DNA of 30,433 nt from a virus. The stretch lies in IMG/VR virus record IMGVR_UViG_3300011115_000460, positions 1 through 30,433 of that record; one strand, given 5' to 3'. The stretch's first letter is position 1, and every line of letters starts with the position of its first letter. Under the pieces are notes generated by a model. It did no database searches and was not told the origin of the DNA. It saw only the letters and a list, made by a program, of their open reading frames with translations. A program made the position numbers and the translations under genes. Shown piece after piece: positions 1 to 5,952 of the stretch.

Positions 1-476
1 CTCATTGCGTGTAGTGCTTTCAGACCTCCAACCTGCAACGATAAATCAATTATAACGGAATCTTTAGTTACCGAAGCCGAATCTGATAGCATTTTAGCAC
101 TTAATAAATCGGCATAAACTGAATCCTTTGCCGCTTCGATTTCAATGTGGTAAACATTGGTTGAATCAATGTATGGTTGACAATCTTTTGGTGCGTTTTG
201 GCGCAGTTTCTTTATCAATTCAATGTTAGATGCTGCTAACTTGTTTGCGTAGCTGTTAGATGCCTTATATTTGTTATTCGCATCTGCTAACTTCTTATTG
301 ATTTCTGTTAATTCATTCATCAGCAAAGAGGCTTCGTGTCCGTGCTGCTTGACTGCAAGTTCTAATTGCTCCTTATAGTCAATATTGTGTGGCAAAGGTT
401 GAGGTTTATTGCAGAATTTAACGAGGAGCAAAGTTAAGATTATTGCTATTCCTATTGCGGTTGTTTTTATGTTCAT
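1..476 (-). CDS. Spanin-like membrane coiled-coil protein (partial, C-terminus beyond window)
   Basis: The frame is open from the ATG at 476 to the left edge, giving 158 codons with no stop, so the end lies outside the window. The protein starts with a short charged N-terminus and one hydrophobic helix at about residues 5-20, followed by long charged helical stretches with heptad-like spacing at about residues 34-95 and 112-158. A single N-terminal anchor plus a periplasmic coiled coil is the architecture of inner-membrane spanins (Rz-like), which help disrupt the outer envelope at lysis of Gram-negative hosts. It is the last visible gene of the leftward lysis operon, 11 nt after the holin-like gene. 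The function is inferred from architecture and position only; a structural coiled-coil protein is the alternative. Confidence 0.6.
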   Translation of the reverse strand, partial: MNIKTTAIGIAIILTLLLVKFCNKPQPLPHNIDYKEQLELAVKQHGHEASLLMNELTEINKKLADANNKYKASNSYANKLAASNIELIKKLRQNAPKDCQPYIDSTNVYHIEIEAAKDSVYADLLSAKMLSDSASVTKDSVIIDLSLQVGGLKALHAM

Positions 477-487
477 ATTATTTTTAT

Positions 488-742
488 TTAGCACCCATCA
501 CCATCAATAACCGCAGTTGTGGTAGGTTTGTTTGTTGTAAATTTAGTTAAAAACTTCGTATTAACAAGCAGAAATGTCGCAACCAAACCGCCCCAAAAGG
601 CTTGTTTAAGAGTGATTAATCCTTGCGTTTCTGCCAGTGCTAAACTTGTTTGAATGAATGGTAGCAGAACGTATATTAAATAATCCGCAATCTTTTTCAG
701 TTGGCGGTTGTCGGGGCTGTGGTACTTTTGTTTTAGTTTCAT
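488..742 (-). CDS. Putative holin, 84 aa, two hydrophobic helices
   Basis: This small protein has a basic N-terminus, a first hydrophobic segment at about residues 19-38 and a second at about 47-64, joined by a short loop, and then a polar tail ending in acidic residues and a cysteine. Two helices, a positively charged end and fewer than 100 residues are typical of phage holins, which make lesions in the cytoplasmic membrane at lysis. It lies between a lipoprotein gene and a spanin-like gene and downstream of the endolysin, which fits. Holin families are too diverse for a firm family name from sequence alone. The 63-aa protein at 2151-2342 is a rival candidate, or the two could act as holin and antiholin. 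Confidence 0.55.
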   Translation of the reverse strand: MKLKQKYHSPDNRQLKKIADYLIYVLLPFIQTSLALAETQGLITLKQAFWGGLVATFLLVNTKFLTKFTTNKPTTTAVIDGDGC

Positions 743-760
743 ATTTGTTTGTTTTTGTTG

Positions 761-786
761 TATATGCGAAATTAGTAGCGCATATA
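761..786. other. Perfect 8-bp inverted repeat between lysis genes
   Basis: TATATGCG at 761-768 and CGCATATA at 779-786 are exact reverse complements separated by 10 nt. They sit in the 50-nt gap between the lipoprotein stop and the holin-like start. No T-run follows on the minus strand, so this is not a standard terminator. It may be an RNA hairpin affecting processing or translation of the holin-like gene, or a protein-binding site. Confidence 0.45.
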
Positions 787-792
787 TGTTAG

Positions 793-1056
793 TTAGCGGT
801 AATGCTGAAATGACAGCGTATCGTCAACATTGAACCTACCAATACTATCAACAAACCAAGTTGAACTCATATTCAAATCCATTTTACCAATAGGTTCAAC
901 TAAGTAAATACTTGTTTCTTTTGTTTTGTTATGTTCAATTCTTGTTACCACGAATTTTGATTGGCTATTAGGAAATTTAGTTTCTTCACCGCAAGAAGAA
1001 AGCACTACCGCTAACAGCACATAGGCAAAAAAGCCGTTCATTTTTCTATTCATCAT
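793..1056 (-). CDS. Small lipoprotein, 87 aa, unknown function
   Basis: The N-terminus is a type II signal peptide: basic residues, a hydrophobic stretch (residues 9-18) and the lipobox L-S-S-C with Cys22 followed by Gly. The mature part is about 66 residues, beta-rich in appearance, with charged and aromatic residues and a D-S-I-G-R-F-N-V-D-D-T stretch near the end. Lipoproteins in lysis operons are often outer-membrane spanins, but this one has no obvious proline-rich linker. Small lipoproteins of phages can also block superinfection. Two ATG codons are in tandem (1056 and 1053); either gives the same signal peptide. The lipoprotein call is strong and the role is open. Confidence 0.75.
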   Translation of the reverse strand: MMNRKMNGFFAYVLLAVVLSSCGEETKFPNSQSKFVVTRIEHNKTKETSIYLVEPIGKMDLNMSSTWFVDSIGRFNVDDTLSFQHYR

Positions 1057-1131
1057 TTTGTTTAATTTTTAAAGTTTGTCATTCTATTTAAGTTCTCGTT
1101 TCGGCTTCTTCACCTATCTGCGAACCGTTAA

Positions 1132-1317
1132 TCAATTCGTTATTTCCCATTCAAATTTACCTTTTAAATTCCATTCGACCAAAGGCATAATTAAATCTAC
1201 TTTATCCTTTCTCCTAAAATAAACGTGGTCAATCTTGCGACCTCCGATTACAATAAAATCAATCTTGCTGAAAGTTATGACTTCTTTACCATTCGTGTAG
1301 CGTGTGCCTCGTGTCAT
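1132..1317 (-). CDS. Hypothetical protein, 61 aa
   Basis: I do not recognise this protein. It is short, basic and without a membrane segment or signal peptide; hydrophobic and charged residues alternate in a way that suggests beta strands. Its ATG overlaps the stop of the endolysin gene as ATGA (1314-1317), so it is probably translated by coupling to the endolysin. That coupling and the conserved reading direction of the operon support it as a real gene. It might be a lysis accessory protein, but nothing in the sequence shows this. Confidence 0.6.
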   Translation of the reverse strand: MTRGTRYTNGKEVITFSKIDFIVIGGRKIDHVYFRRKDKVDLIMPLVEWNLKGKFEWEITN

Positions 1318-1736
1318 ACTATTGTAGATTTCCAGTTCGTTAACTCATAGTGAGGCATATCACTTATGTTCTTAAAGTTGCCGCCCCAAGTTAGCTTGTT
1401 AGATACCGATTGCAGGATGTCCCAAAACTCTTTAAAATACTTTGGCGAGTAGTCAAGTTCACGCTTACCGACTTTAACGAATGCTATGTCAAAGGCACGA
1501 GAGGGGTAGTGGTTGTGGGGTGACTGCGAGGCTCTGGCAAGTGACACTTTCGGTCTTTTAGCAAAGTACACCTCCTGCATTGCGTTGTTCCTATAAGTGC
1601 ATACAATGATAACGTGAACATCGTTGTGTATAGCGTTAAATTGCGCTTCGGCTTTCTTATAAGCGTTGGCTAATGTTGGGTGTAAATCTTCGAGCAAACG
1701 TGACTCAAACGGCTTGGTTTCATCTTTTGGTTTCAT
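1314..1736 (-). CDS. Endolysin, M15-type L-alanyl-D-glutamate/D-Ala-D-Ala peptidase
   Basis: This 140-residue protein matches the zinc peptidase family M15 (VanY/endolysin type) that cuts peptide stems of peptidoglycan. Visible family marks are the C-T-Y-R-N motif (46-50) with a following Q, the metal-binding stretch S-P-H-N at 72-75 with His74 and Asp83 in A-F-D-I, and the C-terminal W-G-G (117-119) with P-H-Y-E at 128-131 providing His129. The H-x8-D spacing (H-N-x-x-P-S-x-A-x-D) is a form seen in phage endolysins of this family. There is no signal peptide, so export depends on a holin. It is single-domain, without a separate wall-binding part. It starts 1 nt after the upstream stop and overlaps the next gene by ATGA. 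Confidence 0.9.
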   Translation of the reverse strand: MKPKDETKPFESRLLEDLHPTLANAYKKAEAQFNAIHNDVHVIIVCTYRNNAMQEVYFAKRPKVSLARASQSPHNHYPSRAFDIAFVKVGKRELDYSPKYFKEFWDILQSVSNKLTWGGNFKNISDMPHYELTNWKSTIV

Positions 1737-1737
1737 A

Positions 1738-2154
1738 TTATTTTATTTTTAAATCCATAATTACTATATCAATATCTATTTTCACACCCTCTACACCATC
1801 TTTCTCGGCATAAGGGTATAACTGATAGCCAAAAGGCAAAGAGTGTCTTGGTGCAATCCTAAATGCGTAGCCATCGTTAGCCTTGCATTCAATATAACTG
1901 CCCCAATTTAATTCACACTTGACAAGCTCGCCAATTTCGTATCTGCCAATGCGTTGAATAGTGCGTTGACCTTTAATATACGCATAGAAATATAGCACAA
2001 TGTAGGTATCTTCTTTGCGTATGCCTAAACGAATGCTATTGTAGTGATGCCAACCCCTTGAAAAGCCGATAACCTTTTGCACTCCGTGAGATTTCGCAAG
2101 GTCTGGAACAATGATGTCGCAAGTTAGCTTGGTAGGTTTCCAAAGTAACCTCAT
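1738..2154 (-). CDS. Conserved-looking phage protein, 138 aa, unknown function
   Basis: The start chosen is the ATG at 2154 because it forms an ATGA overlap with the stop of the upstream gene; a longer frame reaches 2190 but would overlap that gene by 40 nt. The protein is soluble, rich in aromatic and beta-forming residues, and contains a G-W-H-H-Y-N-S-I-R-L-G stretch (about residues 34-44), a Y-I-K-G-Q-R segment and an R-H-S-L-P-F-G-Y segment. I recall similar H-H-x-N-S-x-R-x-G patterns in unannotated Bacteroidota phage proteins near lysis genes, but I cannot name a family. It sits between a holin-like gene and the endolysin. It might modulate lysis or bind cell wall; this is a guess. Confidence 0.65.
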   Translation of the reverse strand: MRLLWKPTKLTCDIIVPDLAKSHGVQKVIGFSRGWHHYNSIRLGIRKEDTYIVLYFYAYIKGQRTIQRIGRYEIGELVKCELNWGSYIECKANDGYAFRIAPRHSLPFGYQLYPYAEKDGVEGVKIDIDIVIMDLKIK

Positions 2155-2342
2155 CTTTTCAACCATTGTTGCATAAACCCAGCACCGCATACAGCACTAA
2201 CTAAAGAAGCGCAAAACGATATGCTAAAGGTAAGTAATTCGGAATTACCGAAATTGACTCCAGTCATTGCGAATGATACCGCCCAAAATGACATAAACAT
2301 TGAGGCTACTGCCCACATAAATAATGATAGTTTTGTTTTCAT
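2151..2342 (-). CDS. Small two-helix membrane protein, holin-like, 63 aa
   Basis: The start is taken at the ATG at 2342, just downstream of a Bacteroidota-type promoter; an upstream ATG at 2384 would put the start before that promoter and add an unlikely N-terminus. The protein has a short basic N-terminus, a hydrophobic segment at about residues 5-26, a polar turn (N-F-G-N-S-E), a second hydrophobic segment at about 32-54, and a basic end (W-L-K-R). Size, two helices and first place in the lysis operon suit a holin or antiholin. It overlaps the next gene by ATGA. Confidence 0.55.
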   Translation of the reverse strand: MKTKLSLFMWAVASMFMSFWAVSFAMTGVNFGNSELLTFSISFCASLVSAVCGAGFMQQWLKR

Positions 2343-2357
2343 AAGAATTAATTTTGG

Positions 2358-2388
2358 CAAACATAAAAAAAAAATAATTAACAAACAA
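2358..2388 (-). promoter_or_regulatory. Bacteroidota-type promoter for the leftward lysis operon
   Basis: Read on the minus strand, TATGTTTG (2365-2358) matches the TAnnTTTG -7 element. TTGTTTG lies upstream at 2388-2382, so a TTG element falls 16 or 20 nt from the -7 box, close to the accepted 17-23 nt. The predicted start is about 10 nt before the ATG at 2342. Nothing else in the leftward operon matches as well. Confidence 0.7.
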
Positions 2389-2412
2389 TTTTATTTTAAT
2401 AAAATAATGTTG

Positions 2413-2420
2413 TAGGTTTG
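2413..2420 (+). promoter_or_regulatory. -7 element TAGGTTTG for the rightward early genes
   Basis: TAGGTTTG matches TAnnTTTG and lies 24 nt before the first rightward ATG (2445). No clear TTTG is present at the -33 position, where the sequence is T-rich. It sits back to back with the leftward promoter, so the 2343-2444 gap acts as a divergent control region. Confidence 0.55.
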
Positions 2421-2444
2421 CGGTCTAATTTAAACACTAACACA

Positions 2445-2648
2445 ATGATACAAGGAATTAAAAGTAAATTTTACACAGATGTTAAAACTCCAATTATAGC
2501 AGGAATGCAATTTTGCTATAATAAAGGAGAAACAAAAAATAACAAGTGCAAACAAATTGGTTATGATTTAGTTAGAATATATTTTGACACAATACAAAAA
2601 GATTGCACAATTGGTCAAGAAAGAATAAAAAGGATATTCAATGACTAA
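2445..2648 (+). CDS. Hypothetical early protein, 67 aa
   Basis: I do not recognise this protein. The ATG at 2445 is preferred over a TTG in the same frame at 2418 because it follows an A-rich leader (AACACTAACACA) of the kind used throughout the window, and the TTG overlaps the promoter. The product is basic, with two cysteines in the middle and a helical, lysine- and isoleucine-rich C-terminal half. As the first gene after the divergent promoter it is likely expressed immediately on infection. Small basic early proteins often bind host enzymes or DNA, but no motif supports a particular role. Confidence 0.6.
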   Translation: MIQGIKSKFYTDVKTPIIAGMQFCYNKGETKNNKCKQIGYDLVRIYFDTIQKDCTIGQERIKRIFND

Positions 2649-2704
2649 TAAATAACCAGATAAAATAAAACACTACACATTTACAAACTAAACTAACTAA
2701 CAAT

Positions 2705-3037
2705 ATGAAAACAAAAACAAAGCCTTTAAAAAATAATTTTCATAATTTATTTGTAAATACAACATTAAGTAATTATGGTTTCAAATTAGTAATGAATGAT
2801 TATTTTATTAAAAAGAAATATAAACCAAGGGGAAACTATGATGATGCAGTGTTTTTATGTAATTTATGGAATAAACTTTGTCCAAGCGGATGGAATATAG
2901 ATATGTCTATACCAAAACACCAACAAGACAGATATGTAAGATTACTTATTGCTGCAAAATATTCTATACAATATGAAAGATATGATTTAACTATAAGAAT
3001 AAACAAATTACTAATTACTTACTTTTCTAAAAACTAA
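2705..3037 (+). CDS. Hypothetical early protein, 110 aa
   Basis: I do not recognise this protein. It is very basic, mainly helical in its second half, with aromatic residues spread through it and the stretch K-Y-K-P-R-G-N-Y-D-D-A (about residues 38-48). There is no signal peptide or membrane segment. It begins after a 56-nt gap and an A-rich leader, and is followed 7 nt later by the next gene. Base composition is more AT-rich than the structural genes, as for its neighbours. It is probably an early, host-directed or DNA-binding protein. Confidence 0.6.
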   Translation: MKTKTKPLKNNFHNLFVNTTLSNYGFKLVMNDYFIKKKYKPRGNYDDAVFLCNLWNKLCPSGWNIDMSIPKHQQDRYVRLLIAAKYSIQYERYDLTIRINKLLITYFSKN

Positions 3038-3044
3038 CAACACA

Positions 3045-3206
3045 ATGAAAACACTCATCCAACGCTTACTCTTTGGTTACAGACCTAACCGAGATGCCTA
3101 CTTCCCAAGAGGTGGCGCAAAACTTACTTACAAAGGTGGCAATGCAGAAGCCATACATTCTGCGCTTGTTCTACTTAAATTTCAACTGCAAAATGGAAAA
3201 GGTTAA
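3045..3206 (+). CDS. Small basic protein, 53 aa, overlapping the next gene
   Basis: The ATG at 3045 follows CTAACAACACA, the same leader style as neighbouring genes, and the frame runs 53 codons to the TAA at 3204-3206. It overlaps the start of the following gene (ATG 3193) by 14 nt, which suits coupled translation. The product is basic (K-T-L-I-Q-R-L-L-F-G-Y-R-P-N-R near the start) with a glycine-rich middle. It also explains why the longer frame starting at 3073 in the next gene should be shortened. I do not recognise it. Confidence 0.6.
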   Translation: MKTLIQRLLFGYRPNRDAYFPRGGAKLTYKGGNAEAIHSALVLLKFQLQNGKG

Positions 3207-3558
3207 ACAAAAACGCAAAATGGCACGAGTGATATGTGATAGCTACGTTCACATCCCGAAACCTGCAACGATAACGCAAGAACATTGGGATATTTGGCTT
3301 AACTATAATAGTGGCTTAAACACCATTGAGTGCGCTATGGTATCAAAAATGCAACCGCACGATATAACTAAAATCATTTCTGAAATAGTAGAGAGGCTGA
3401 AAAACAAAAGCAAGTTAGCAGAAGACTGGAGCGAAGATTTTGCCACAATAGAGGCAGCAATGGATTTTAAACAACGAATAGCTAACAACATTTATATGGC
3501 TATTCGAAAAGCAAAGAAAATGAATACAAACGAAATATTAATAATGAGTGAACTATGA
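3193..3558 (+). CDS. Hypothetical early protein, 121 aa
   Basis: The frame opens at 3073, but the ATG at 3193 is preferred because the upstream part is the out-of-frame coding sequence of the 53-aa gene. The protein starts with a lysine-rich segment, then I-P-K-P-A-T-I-T-Q-E-H-W, and is helical through the remainder, with a segment at about residues 40-65 (T-I-E-C-A-M-V-S-K-M-Q) that could be a weak helix-turn-helix. I do not recognise the family. It shares an ATGA overlap with the next gene, which may be a DNA-binding protein, so the pair may act together. Confidence 0.55.
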   Translation: MEKVKQKRKMARVICDSYVHIPKPATITQEHWDIWLNYNSGLNTIECAMVSKMQPHDITKIISEIVERLKNKSKLAEDWSEDFATIEAAMDFKQRIANNIYMAIRKAKKMNTNEILIMSEL

Positions 3559-3800
3559 AACAATCAAAACCAACACCCGAACAACTACAACAGGCATACG
3601 ATGCAATTAAAACCATTAACATTAAACGAGTCGAAACCTATGGCCGCAATGCTGGTAAAGGCCCATTTGTTACCATTGGCGAAAAATGCCATATGACACA
3701 GGAGCAGGTCAAAAACATTCTTCGAAATCGTGTGGCTAACTGGAAGCCACAACATTTTAAAGTCTATAACCTTGCTAAACGATTTGTTAAAATATGTTAA
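3555..3800 (+). CDS. Possible helix-turn-helix DNA-binding protein, 81 aa
   Basis: This small basic protein has an N-terminal helix (P-T-P-E-Q-L-Q-Q-A-Y-D-A-I) and a central segment F-V-T-I-G-E-K-C-H-M-T-Q-E-Q-V-K-N-I-L (about residues 38-56). That pattern suits a helix, a turn and a recognition helix, so a compact DNA-binding fold is plausible. It starts inside the previous stop (ATGA) and ends at 3800, among four GTTAAAA repeats that surround the next promoter. A protein encoded right beside an operator-like array is often its own regulator. The DNA-binding call is inference from pattern and context, not from a recognised family. Confidence 0.5.
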   Translation: MKQSKPTPEQLQQAYDAIKTINIKRVETYGRNAGKGPFVTIGEKCHMTQEQVKNILRNRVANWKPQHFKVYNLAKRFVKIC

Positions 3801-3828
3801 AAGGTTAAAATAAATTTGTAGGTTAAAA
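3786..3828 (+). repeat. Four GTTAAAA repeats around the 3815-3845 promoter
   Basis: The heptamer GTTAAAA occurs at 3786, 3796, 3804 and 3822, all in the same orientation, with start-to-start spacings of 10, 8 and 18 nt. The copies flank the TTTG element at 3815-3818. Short directly repeated words at a promoter suggest a binding array for a regulator, possibly the small DNA-binding candidate encoded immediately upstream. An AT-rich chance pattern cannot be excluded. Confidence 0.45.
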
Positions 3829-3845
3829 AAGTATAGTTACATTTG
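3815..3845 (+). promoter_or_regulatory. Strong Bacteroidota promoter TTTG-N19-TACATTTG
   Basis: TTTG at 3815-3818, a 19-nt spacer and TACATTTG at 3838-3845 match the Bacteroidota housekeeping consensus (TTTG at -33, TAnnTTTG at -7). The expected start is near 3849, leaving a leader of about 36 nt before the ATG at 3885. It is the clearest promoter in the window and should drive 3885-6446, which ends at a terminator. Confidence 0.8.
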
Positions 3846-3884
3846 TCGGGTCAAATAACAACAACAACTAAAAACACACACATT

Positions 3885-4142
3885 ATGAAAGCAAAATTTG
3901 AAGTAACAAACTGGTTAAGCGCAAATAGAGATAGCATCATTGCAAAATATGAAGCATTAACTAAAGAAAAATTTTTTCAAGGTCATTCTCTTAAAATGTT
4001 TATGGTTGAAATTTTACAAGCTATGCAACGTAACAATGTTAAAAGCGAAAAAACAGCAGCTTCAAAATTACCTTTTTTAATGGGTCAAGTTTATTTTGAC
4101 TTTTCAAATCCAAGCGCACAAGCAAATAAATCTAATTATTAA
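3885..4142 (+). CDS. Hypothetical early protein, 85 aa
   Basis: I do not recognise this protein. The ATG at 3885 is preferred over an in-frame TTG at 3843 that lies inside the promoter's -7 element. The product is mixed helical, basic, and contains a helix-rich centre (L-K-M-F-M-V-E-I-L-Q-A-M, about 36-47) followed by a K-x-E-K-T-A-A-S-K-L segment. It is the first gene of the operon that goes on to the recombination genes, so it is probably made in quantity early in infection. Confidence 0.6.
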   Translation: MKAKFEVTNWLSANRDSIIAKYEALTKEKFFQGHSLKMFMVEILQAMQRNNVKSEKTAASKLPFLMGQVYFDFSNPSAQANKSNY

Positions 4143-4164
4143 TCAATCTTAAAAACTAAACACA

Positions 4165-4404
4165 ATGGACACAACAACAATTTACACAAACGGCAAAAGC
4201 CTATTTACTTTAGAAAACTATTCTAAATCAGCTGGTGTATGTCACGCAAATCAAATTACTATACATAGTGTAGTAAGCAAGTTAAAAGCACGCTCAATGC
4301 ACTCAAATGGCTCTTTACATTATGTGTTTGGTACTGGTGATTCAAAACACATTGCAGGTATATCATTGAAAAGAGGTCAAATTTCTACTTTTAAAATCAA
4401 CTAA
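4165..4404 (+). CDS. Hypothetical protein, 79 aa
   Basis: I do not recognise this protein. It looks beta-rich with many Ser, Thr and His residues, no membrane segment and no cysteine pairs that would suggest a zinc site (one Cys only). It follows the 85-aa gene by 22 nt with an A-rich leader (AAACACA before the ATG) and is followed 2 nt later by the next gene. The pattern of sizes and spacing is that of a phage early operon. Confidence 0.6.
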   Translation: MDTTTIYTNGKSLFTLENYSKSAGVCHANQITIHSVVSKLKARSMHSNGSLHYVFGTGDSKHIAGISLKRGQISTFKIN

Positions 4405-4406
4405 CA

Positions 4407-4580
4407 ATGCAAAAAACTAAAGAAGTAACCATCACCATTACATTTGAATGGGAGGATGCCGACATCGAATGCGGAATAAATGCAGGTTATTTAGTAACCG
4501 ACATTATTAATTGGGACACCAAAAAACAAATTGATTTCTCACACGAATTTTACACAGAACTAACCGAAAAACTAACTTAA
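4407..4580 (+). CDS. Hypothetical acidic protein, 57 aa
   Basis: The ATG at 4407 follows the previous stop by 2 nt, and the frame ends at the TAA at 4578-4580, one base before the next ATG. The product is strongly acidic (F-E-W-E-D-A-D-I-E around residues 13-21) with a beta-like N-terminus V-T-I-T-I-T-F. The perfect fit into the gap between neighbours and normal codon use support it as a real gene. Small acidic early phage proteins are sometimes DNA mimics, but nothing here proves that. Confidence 0.65.
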   Translation: MQKTKEVTITITFEWEDADIECGINAGYLVTDIINWDTKKQIDFSHEFYTELTEKLT

Positions 4581-4581
4581 A

Positions 4582-4893
4582 ATGAAACCACATCAAAACA
4601 TCACCAAAACCATTACAAGCGTAACAACTTGGAAAATCGATGGCAGTCAAATGCGTATCGAATATGAAAGTGACTCTAAAACATTCTACGTTTGGGATGT
4701 TGACGGACAAATCGAAGCAACCTTTGAACTTAAAGAAGCCGATTGGATTATGAAGCTATGCGGTTTAGCGCGTGAATGCGACAACTGGGAACTTGAAATA
4801 GGCGGTAATGACATCATCACCAACCCGTCATTCGTAGAGGTAATTTTAGACCAATTTTTATACAAAGCAAAAGTTAATAATCATAATCAATAA
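4582..4893 (+). CDS. Hypothetical protein, 103 aa
   Basis: I do not recognise this protein. It is acidic, with a beta-rich first half (W-K-I-D-G-S-Q-M-R-I-E-Y, then F-Y-V-W-D-V-D-G) and a helical second half with two cysteines about six residues apart. It starts one base after the previous stop. It is the last unknown gene before the recombination set and could be an accessory to it. Confidence 0.65.
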   Translation: MKPHQNITKTITSVTTWKIDGSQMRIEYESDSKTFYVWDVDGQIEATFELKEADWIMKLCGLARECDNWELEIGGNDIITNPSFVEVILDQFLYKAKVNNHNQ

Positions 4894-4904
4894 TAACAAA
4901 CAAA

Positions 4905-5249
4905 ATGACAATCAAAGGCACAATTAAGCGCATTGGCGCAACAGTAACAGTTAGTGATGGTAAGTTCTCAAAGCGAGAAATTATACTCACAACAGCAGAC
5001 ACTTACCCTCAAATCGTATCAATCGAATTGCAGCAGAAGTCCTGCTCATTAGCAGATGACCTCAAAGTAGGTCAAGACATTGAGGCGCACATTAACATTC
5101 GTGGCAGAGAGTGGACAAGTCCGCAAGGAGAAGTTAAGGTGTTTAATACGATTGCTTGTTGGAAAGTTGATGCTAATCCGTTTACTCAAACCGAAGACAC
5201 GCAAGTGGAGTATTCAAAGCCGAGTAATAATCAAGAAGTACCATTTTAA
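4905..5249 (+). CDS. DUF3127-family single-stranded DNA-binding-like protein
   Basis: The 114-residue protein fits the DUF3127 family, small OB-fold proteins of Bacteroidota and their phages. The pattern is an N-terminal strand G-T-I-K-R-I, K-R-E-I-I-L-T-T (about 23-30), a Y-P-Q-I-V-S-I-E-L segment, V-G-Q-D-I-E-A-H-I-N-I-R-G-R-E-W (about 55-70) and a late A-C-W-K-V. After the fold comes an acidic, polar tail ending in Q-E-V-P-F, which copies the acidic, Pro-Phe tip of bacterial SSB proteins that recruits repair enzymes. It stands directly before RecT-like and Gp157-like genes, so a role as the phage's ssDNA-binding protein in recombination and replication is likely. Binding itself is not shown by the sequence. 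Confidence 0.75.
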   Translation: MTIKGTIKRIGATVTVSDGKFSKREIILTTADTYPQIVSIELQQKSCSLADDLKVGQDIEAHINIRGREWTSPQGEVKVFNTIACWKVDANPFTQTEDTQVEYSKPSNNQEVPF

Positions 5250-5271
5250 TAACCCCTAAAAACAATTAACA

Positions 5272-5952
5272 ATGAACACACAAGTTTCAATCGTACAACA
5301 ACTGCCAATATCAGAATTAATGAACTTGGCTAAAGCATTTGCAGAGAGCGGAATGTTTGCTGATACTAAAAGTGCAGCGCAAGCAATAGTCAAAATTCAA
5401 GCAGGGCAAGAAATCGGAATACCTCCATTTGCTGCAATGACAGGAATTCACATCATTCAAGGCAAGCCGACAATCGGTGCTGGTCTTATAGCATCACGAT
5501 TAAAAGGGAGTGGCAAGTATGACTATCGTGTTGTTGAAGCATCTGAAAAGGTTTGCAGCATTGATTTCTATCAAGGTAAAGATAAGATAGGTAACAGCAC
5601 ATTCACTATTGAAGATGCAAAAAAAGCACTTACAAAAAACATTGATAAATTCCCAAAGAATATGCTATTTGCAAGGGCTATCAGTAATGGAGTTAAATGG
5701 TATTGCCCAGACATCTTTAGTGGGCCAGTTTATGTACCAGAGGAAATGCAAGTGGTGACTACTGAAGAAGCTACCCATATTGAGATTGACACTACTATTG
5801 ATGAAATCATTAATGACATTCAAGTGTGCGTATCACTTGATGAAATCAAAGCAGTATGGAAGAAATTAACACTTAACCAAAAAACAGACCTACGAGTATT
5901 AGCAGCAAAAGATGATATGAAAGCTAAATTAACACCTAAAACCGAAGCGTAA
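5272..5952 (+). CDS. recT: RecT-like single-strand annealing protein
   Basis: The 226-aa protein has the layout of a common phage RecT-type annealing protein: a helical start with A-F-A-E-S-G-M-F (22-29), A-A-Q-A-I-V-K-I-Q-A-G-Q-E-I-G-I-P-P (35-52), I-I-Q-G-K-P-T-I-G-A-G-L (61-72), a F-T-I-E-D-A-K-K-A segment, then K-F-P-K-N-M-L-F-A-R-A-I-S (129-141) and C-P-D-I-F-S-G-P-V-Y-V-P-E-E. These are the conserved blocks of the family that anneals complementary ssDNA in phage recombination. A C-terminal helical extension follows. It lies between the OB-fold protein and Gp157-like gene, the usual setting. Its stop overlaps the next ATG (TAATG). No partner exonuclease of the YqaJ/lambda-exo type is visible nearby. 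Confidence 0.75.
   Translation: MNTQVSIVQQLPISELMNLAKAFAESGMFADTKSAAQAIVKIQAGQEIGIPPFAAMTGIHIIQGKPTIGAGLIASRLKGSGKYDYRVVEASEKVCSIDFYQGKDKIGNSTFTIEDAKKALTKNIDKFPKNMLFARAISNGVKWYCPDIFSGPVYVPEEMQVVTTEEATHIEIDTTIDEIINDIQVCVSLDEIKAVWKKLTLNQKTDLRVLAAKDDMKAKLTPKTEA

Noticed and set aside
2418-2444. TTG start for the first early gene
   Set aside because: The TTG is part of the TAGGTTTG promoter element, and an ATG with a typical A-rich leader follows at 2445.
3073-3192. Upstream extension of the 121-aa gene
   Set aside because: This part is the out-of-frame coding region of the 53-aa gene at 3045-3206, which has the better leader.
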